Positions 61,353 through 64,000 of a stretch of 64,000 nucleotides of DNA are shown here, in pieces (the first letter of the stretch is position 1; each line of letters opens with the position of its first letter). Source of the DNA: an uncultured Corynebacterium sp. (lineage in GTDB: Bacteria > Actinomycetota > Actinomycetes > Mycobacteriales > Mycobacteriaceae); assembly GCA_943913645.1 (NCBI GenBank), contig CALTYZ010000005.1:37870-101869 (forward strand), read 5' to 3'. Position numbers and translations under genes: made by a program. A model generated the notes under the pieces. The model ran no database searches, had not been told where the DNA came from, and saw only the letters and a program-made list of their open reading frames with translations.

Positions 61353-63077
61353 CTAGTAAGCCGTGTTCAGTTTCGCCGTGGCGCCACGAATGAACTGCGC
61401 GATCCGGCTCGCGGGCGCGGTCGCGTCCCCATACGGTGTCTCAGCCGCCAGCTTCGCCGCCGCAGCGTGCACACTCACCGCCTCAGCGAGGGTGAACTCG
61501 ACCCCGCCTGCAATTACCGATCCCCCTGATTTGCGTGCACCCTCCTCGGCCTGCACCTGCGCGACAATGCGCGCCAGGTGTGCCCCAAGGACACCTGCGA
61601 GCACATCACCAGAGCCAGGCGTAGCTGCCCACGAGTGCCCGGCATCCACGGCAAGCCCGATACACGGGTTGTCTTCTGGCGCGATCACGGTCACGCGGCC
61701 TTTGCGCACAATGGTGCACCCGAGCGTTGCTGCAAGCGCGAGCGTTTCGGCAAAACGTCCCTGCCCAGCACTCAAACCTGTGTTGAGACCGGCAGCCTGC
61801 CACAGGCGTGTGAACTCCCCATCATGCGGGGTCAGCACCGTCGGGCCCTGCCGAGCAGCCAGGCGTTCGCGCAGCTCGGGGTGGGTGCTTAACAGGGTGA
61901 GGCCGTCGGCGTCGATAAGCAGCGGCACGTTGTGGTCTAGCAACCACCGCAACTCGGCAGCAGCTGCCTGCCCTGTGCCAACGCCTGGGCCAAACACCCA
62001 GGCTTGCACGCGCCCGCTAGCTTCCAGCGTGTCAGTGGCGACGACCTCCGGCAGCGCCCTGACCACCTCCACAGCTTGCGGGCCGGCGTAGCGCACCATC
62101 GCCGGAGTGGCGTTGACTGCGCCCATTGTGCACAGGATTGCCGCGCCGGGATACTCACTACTGCCAGCACGGATGCCAATTACTCCGCCGGTGTACTTGT
62201 TGTCATCGGGGCCAGGTGCGATCGTCGGTGCTGGTGGTGGATTCAAGGTGACCATGTCAGCAGGCCACTGCCCATTTGGATGCTCGGGAATCACAGCGCG
62301 GTTGGCAAGCAGCAGGTCAGGGCCGTCCTCGGCCCACACGGGCATGTTTTCCACCAGTCCCTCACCCAATGGCATCCCCGGCAGGCCGATATCGGCAAGC
62401 AGCTGCAACCCGCACTGCGGGACGAGCACGTGCGCGCGCCGCCACCCGCCGAAAGTGACCGTGACATCAGCGGTGATGTGCAGCGCGCCTGGCTGCCCGG
62501 TATCGGCGTTGACCCCGGATGGGATGTCCACCGCCAGCACGGCGGCACGTATGCGTTTCAGGAGGTCTACCAGTTCGGTGAGTTCCTCGCGCAGACCTGC
62601 GGTGGTGCCGATGCCGGTAATCGCATCGATAACCAGCCGGTAATGACATGCCCGCTCCATGTCCTGCCACGGCGGGTTGCTCAGCACCGTCCCGCCGGCA
62701 TTGCGGAACGCGGCTAATGCGCGCTCGTGCGCAGTGTCAGCGGTGAGCCACGCATCCACCGGGTGCCCTGCTAACGCGAGTTCAGCTCCTGCGTACAGCC
62801 CATCGCCGCCATTGCCGCCAGGGCCGGCAAGCACCAGAGTGCGTGCCTCGGCCTCTCTATCTGGGTCGTGTGGGACGCGCATCTCACCCGTCGCGCGCGC
62901 CGACCAGGTCGCGGACCAGCGAGCTAACCTGTCTTCTGGCCAGCTCAACATGTCTTCGGCGACTTGGAACACGGCGTGGGCCGCGGACTGTATGAGCTCA
63001 TCAGGAAACGACTCTGCCTCAAGCAGCGGCGCTTCAGCTCGGCGAACTTGCTCTGCAGTAAACGTGCACGCATACAT
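61353..63077 (-). CDS. nnr: Bifunctional NAD(P)HX epimerase / ADP-dependent dehydratase
   Basis: Repairs hydrated NADH and NADPH. The N-terminal epimerase (YjeF_N) has VLAGPGGNGGDGLYAGAELA and the Asp/IDAITGIG segment. The C-terminal carbohydrate-kinase-like dehydratase has VLTPHDGEFTRLW, KGRVTVIAPE and the ATP-phosphate motif ATPGSGDVLAGVLGAHLA. Both halves are complete over 574 residues. The start at 63077 (MYACTFTAEQV) is chosen because it matches the family start. Divergent from the DUF1846 gene. Confidence 0.93.
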   Translation of the reverse strand: MYACTFTAEQVRRAEAPLLEAESFPDELIQSAAHAVFQVAEDMLSWPEDRLARWSATWSARATGEMRVPHDPDREAEARTLVLAGPGGNGGDGLYAGAELALAGHPVDAWLTADTAHERALAAFRNAGGTVLSNPPWQDMERACHYRLVIDAITGIGTTAGLREELTELVDLLKRIRAAVLAVDIPSGVNADTGQPGALHITADVTVTFGGWRRAHVLVPQCGLQLLADIGLPGMPLGEGLVENMPVWAEDGPDLLLANRAVIPEHPNGQWPADMVTLNPPPAPTIAPGPDDNKYTGGVIGIRAGSSEYPGAAILCTMGAVNATPAMVRYAGPQAVEVVRALPEVVATDTLEASGRVQAWVFGPGVGTGQAAAAELRWLLDHNVPLLIDADGLTLLSTHPELRERLAARQGPTVLTPHDGEFTRLWQAAGLNTGLSAGQGRFAETLALAATLGCTIVRKGRVTVIAPEDNPCIGLAVDAGHSWAATPGSGDVLAGVLGAHLARIVAQVQAEEGARKSGGSVIAGGVEFTLAEAVSVHAAAAKLAAETPYGDATAPASRIAQFIRGATAKLNTAY

Positions 63078-63117
63078 GGTGATCAGGCTACGCCGCGGCG
63101 ACTGTACTATTGCACCC

Positions 63118-64000
63118 ATGCCGTACACGATCGGGTTTGACCGCGAGCGTTATATCGAGTTGCAGTCAGAACACATCACCACCCGGCGCGCGGAGATCGG
63201 CGGCAAGCTGTATCTAGAAATGGGCGGCAAGCTGTTTGATGATTATCACGCCTCCCGCGTGCTGCCAGGGTTTACCCCGGACAACAAAATCGCGATGCTG
63301 GACCGGATTAAAGATGAGATTGAGATTGTCATCTGTTTCAACGCCGGTGATGTGGTGCGGCAAAAAATCCGTGCGGATTTGGGCATCACGTATGAAGACG
63401 ACGTGCTTCGGCTTATTGACGTCTTCCGTGAACGCGGATTCTTGGTTGAAAATGTTGTGGTCACCCAGCTTGAGGGTGAAAACCCGACTGTGGAGGCGTT
63501 TCTTGAGCGCCTTGGGCGTTTGGGCCTGAAGGTTGCGCGCCACCGGATGATTCCGGGCTATCCGCACGATACGGCGGCGGTGGTCAGTGAGGACGGGTTC
63601 GGTCGCAATGAGTATGTGGAGACGTCGCGCGATCTGATTGTGTTGACCGCGCCGGGGCCGGGTTCCGGCAAGCTCGCCACCTGTCTCAGCCAGGTTTACC
63701 ACGACAATAAGCGTGGTATCGCCGCAGGCTACGCCAAGTTTGAGACGTTTCCGGTGTGGAATTTGCCGCTGTCGCATCCGGTCAATCTTGCCTATGAGGC
63801 AGCCACGGCGGATTTAGATGACATTAACGTCATTGACCAGTATCACCTGGATGCGTATGGCGAGCAGGTGACCAGTTATAACCGCGATGTTGAGGTGTTT
63901 CCGCTGCTGCGGGCGCTGTTGCAGGAGGCGACCGGCAAACAGCCGTATAAGTCCCCAACTGATATGGGGGTCAATATGGCGGGGTATTGCATTAGTGATG
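63118..64000 (+). CDS. DUF1846 protein, N-terminal part
   Basis: Runs off the right edge. The first 294 residues start MPYTIGFDRERYIELQSEHI and contain GGKLYLEMGGKLFDDYHASRVLPGFTPD and TAPGPGSGKLATCLSQVYHD, which is the DUF1846 signature, a nucleotide-kinase-like fold with a P-loop-like GPGSGK. Function is not established. TACTAT lies about eight bases before the ATG, so the mRNA may be leaderless. Confidence 0.9.
   Translation, partial: MPYTIGFDRERYIELQSEHITTRRAEIGGKLYLEMGGKLFDDYHASRVLPGFTPDNKIAMLDRIKDEIEIVICFNAGDVVRQKIRADLGITYEDDVLRLIDVFRERGFLVENVVVTQLEGENPTVEAFLERLGRLGLKVARHRMIPGYPHDTAAVVSEDGFGRNEYVETSRDLIVLTAPGPGSGKLATCLSQVYHDNKRGIAAGYAKFETFPVWNLPLSHPVNLAYEAATADLDDINVIDQYHLDAYGEQVTSYNRDVEVFPLLRALLQEATGKQPYKSPTDMGVNMAGYCISD

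Noticed and set aside
1..64000. tRNA or rRNA genes
   Set aside because: Looked for cloverleaf-like GTTC-loop and CCA-end patterns at island borders and found none I could support.

Overview
The window reads as chromosome of a Corynebacterium or very close relative. The grounds are a complete trp operon with a fused trpC-trpF gene and a Trp-Trp-Trp leader peptide, DUF4032, SdpI and Rieske proteins typical of the group, high-GC coding sequence with many GTG and apparently leaderless starts, and four parS-type palindromes (core GTTTCACGTGAAAC) between 2.97 and 15.68 kb. The parS group suggests that the left end lies near the chromosomal origin.

Layout. 0-7.3 kb (minus strand): trpL-E-G-D-CF-B-A plus a downstream Rieske lipoprotein, each cistron overlapping or abutting the next. 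7.3-9.2 kb: an SdpI-like membrane protein and a dicarboxylate/amino-acid symporter. 9.3-15.5 kb (minus): a CUT1 carbohydrate ABC transporter (ATPase, DUF4032 protein, lipoprotein, two permeases, YesL-like protein). 16.2-18.3 kb: an amino-acid permease (HAAAP type) plus a flavodoxin-like protein. 18.4-51 kb: an accessory, defence-rich region. 51.4-64 kb: backbone again, with an orphan HipB-like regulator, leuS, membrane proteins, a pRiA4b ORF-3-like protein, pirin, two MFS exporters, the NAD(P)HX repair enzyme and a DUF1846 protein that runs off the end.

The accessory region holds the most interesting content. Two blocks look like parts of one large DISARM/ARMADA-type antiphage system. Block 1 (19.6-28.7 kb) encodes an SNF2-like helicase, a 1529-aa PglX/DrmMI-like adenine methyltransferase and a translationally coupled third protein of unknown family. 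That third gene is cut by an 880-bp IS6100 with a perfect 8-bp target duplication; removing the IS and one duplication restores one open frame. Block 2 (38.9-47.7 kb) encodes a 2134-aa YprA-like helicase with zinc clusters, a DUF1998-like region and a possible C-terminal nuclease domain, then an SF1 (UvrD-like) helicase with an N-terminal RelE/ParE-like domain. A small gene just before block 2 (37439-37660) resembles the C-terminus of the IS-interrupted protein, which links the two blocks.

Between and around the blocks are debris and satellite elements: a broken Fic gene and an intact one 17 kb away, an Abi_2 (AbiF-like HEPN) gene preceded by a structured hairpin whose sibling stands alone at 38.5 kb, a frameshifted tail of a large helicase-nuclease, a phosphoribosyltransferase fragment with a 93-bp tandem duplication, a broken metallophosphoesterase, and a 60-bp relic of a second SF1-helicase 3' end at 50.7 kb. 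The permease-flavodoxin pair occurs twice (16.2-18.3 and 34.0-36.0 kb). The region therefore looks like a hot spot where defence genes were gained, duplicated and lost repeatedly. Functional calls rest on motif recognition by eye; no database search was run.
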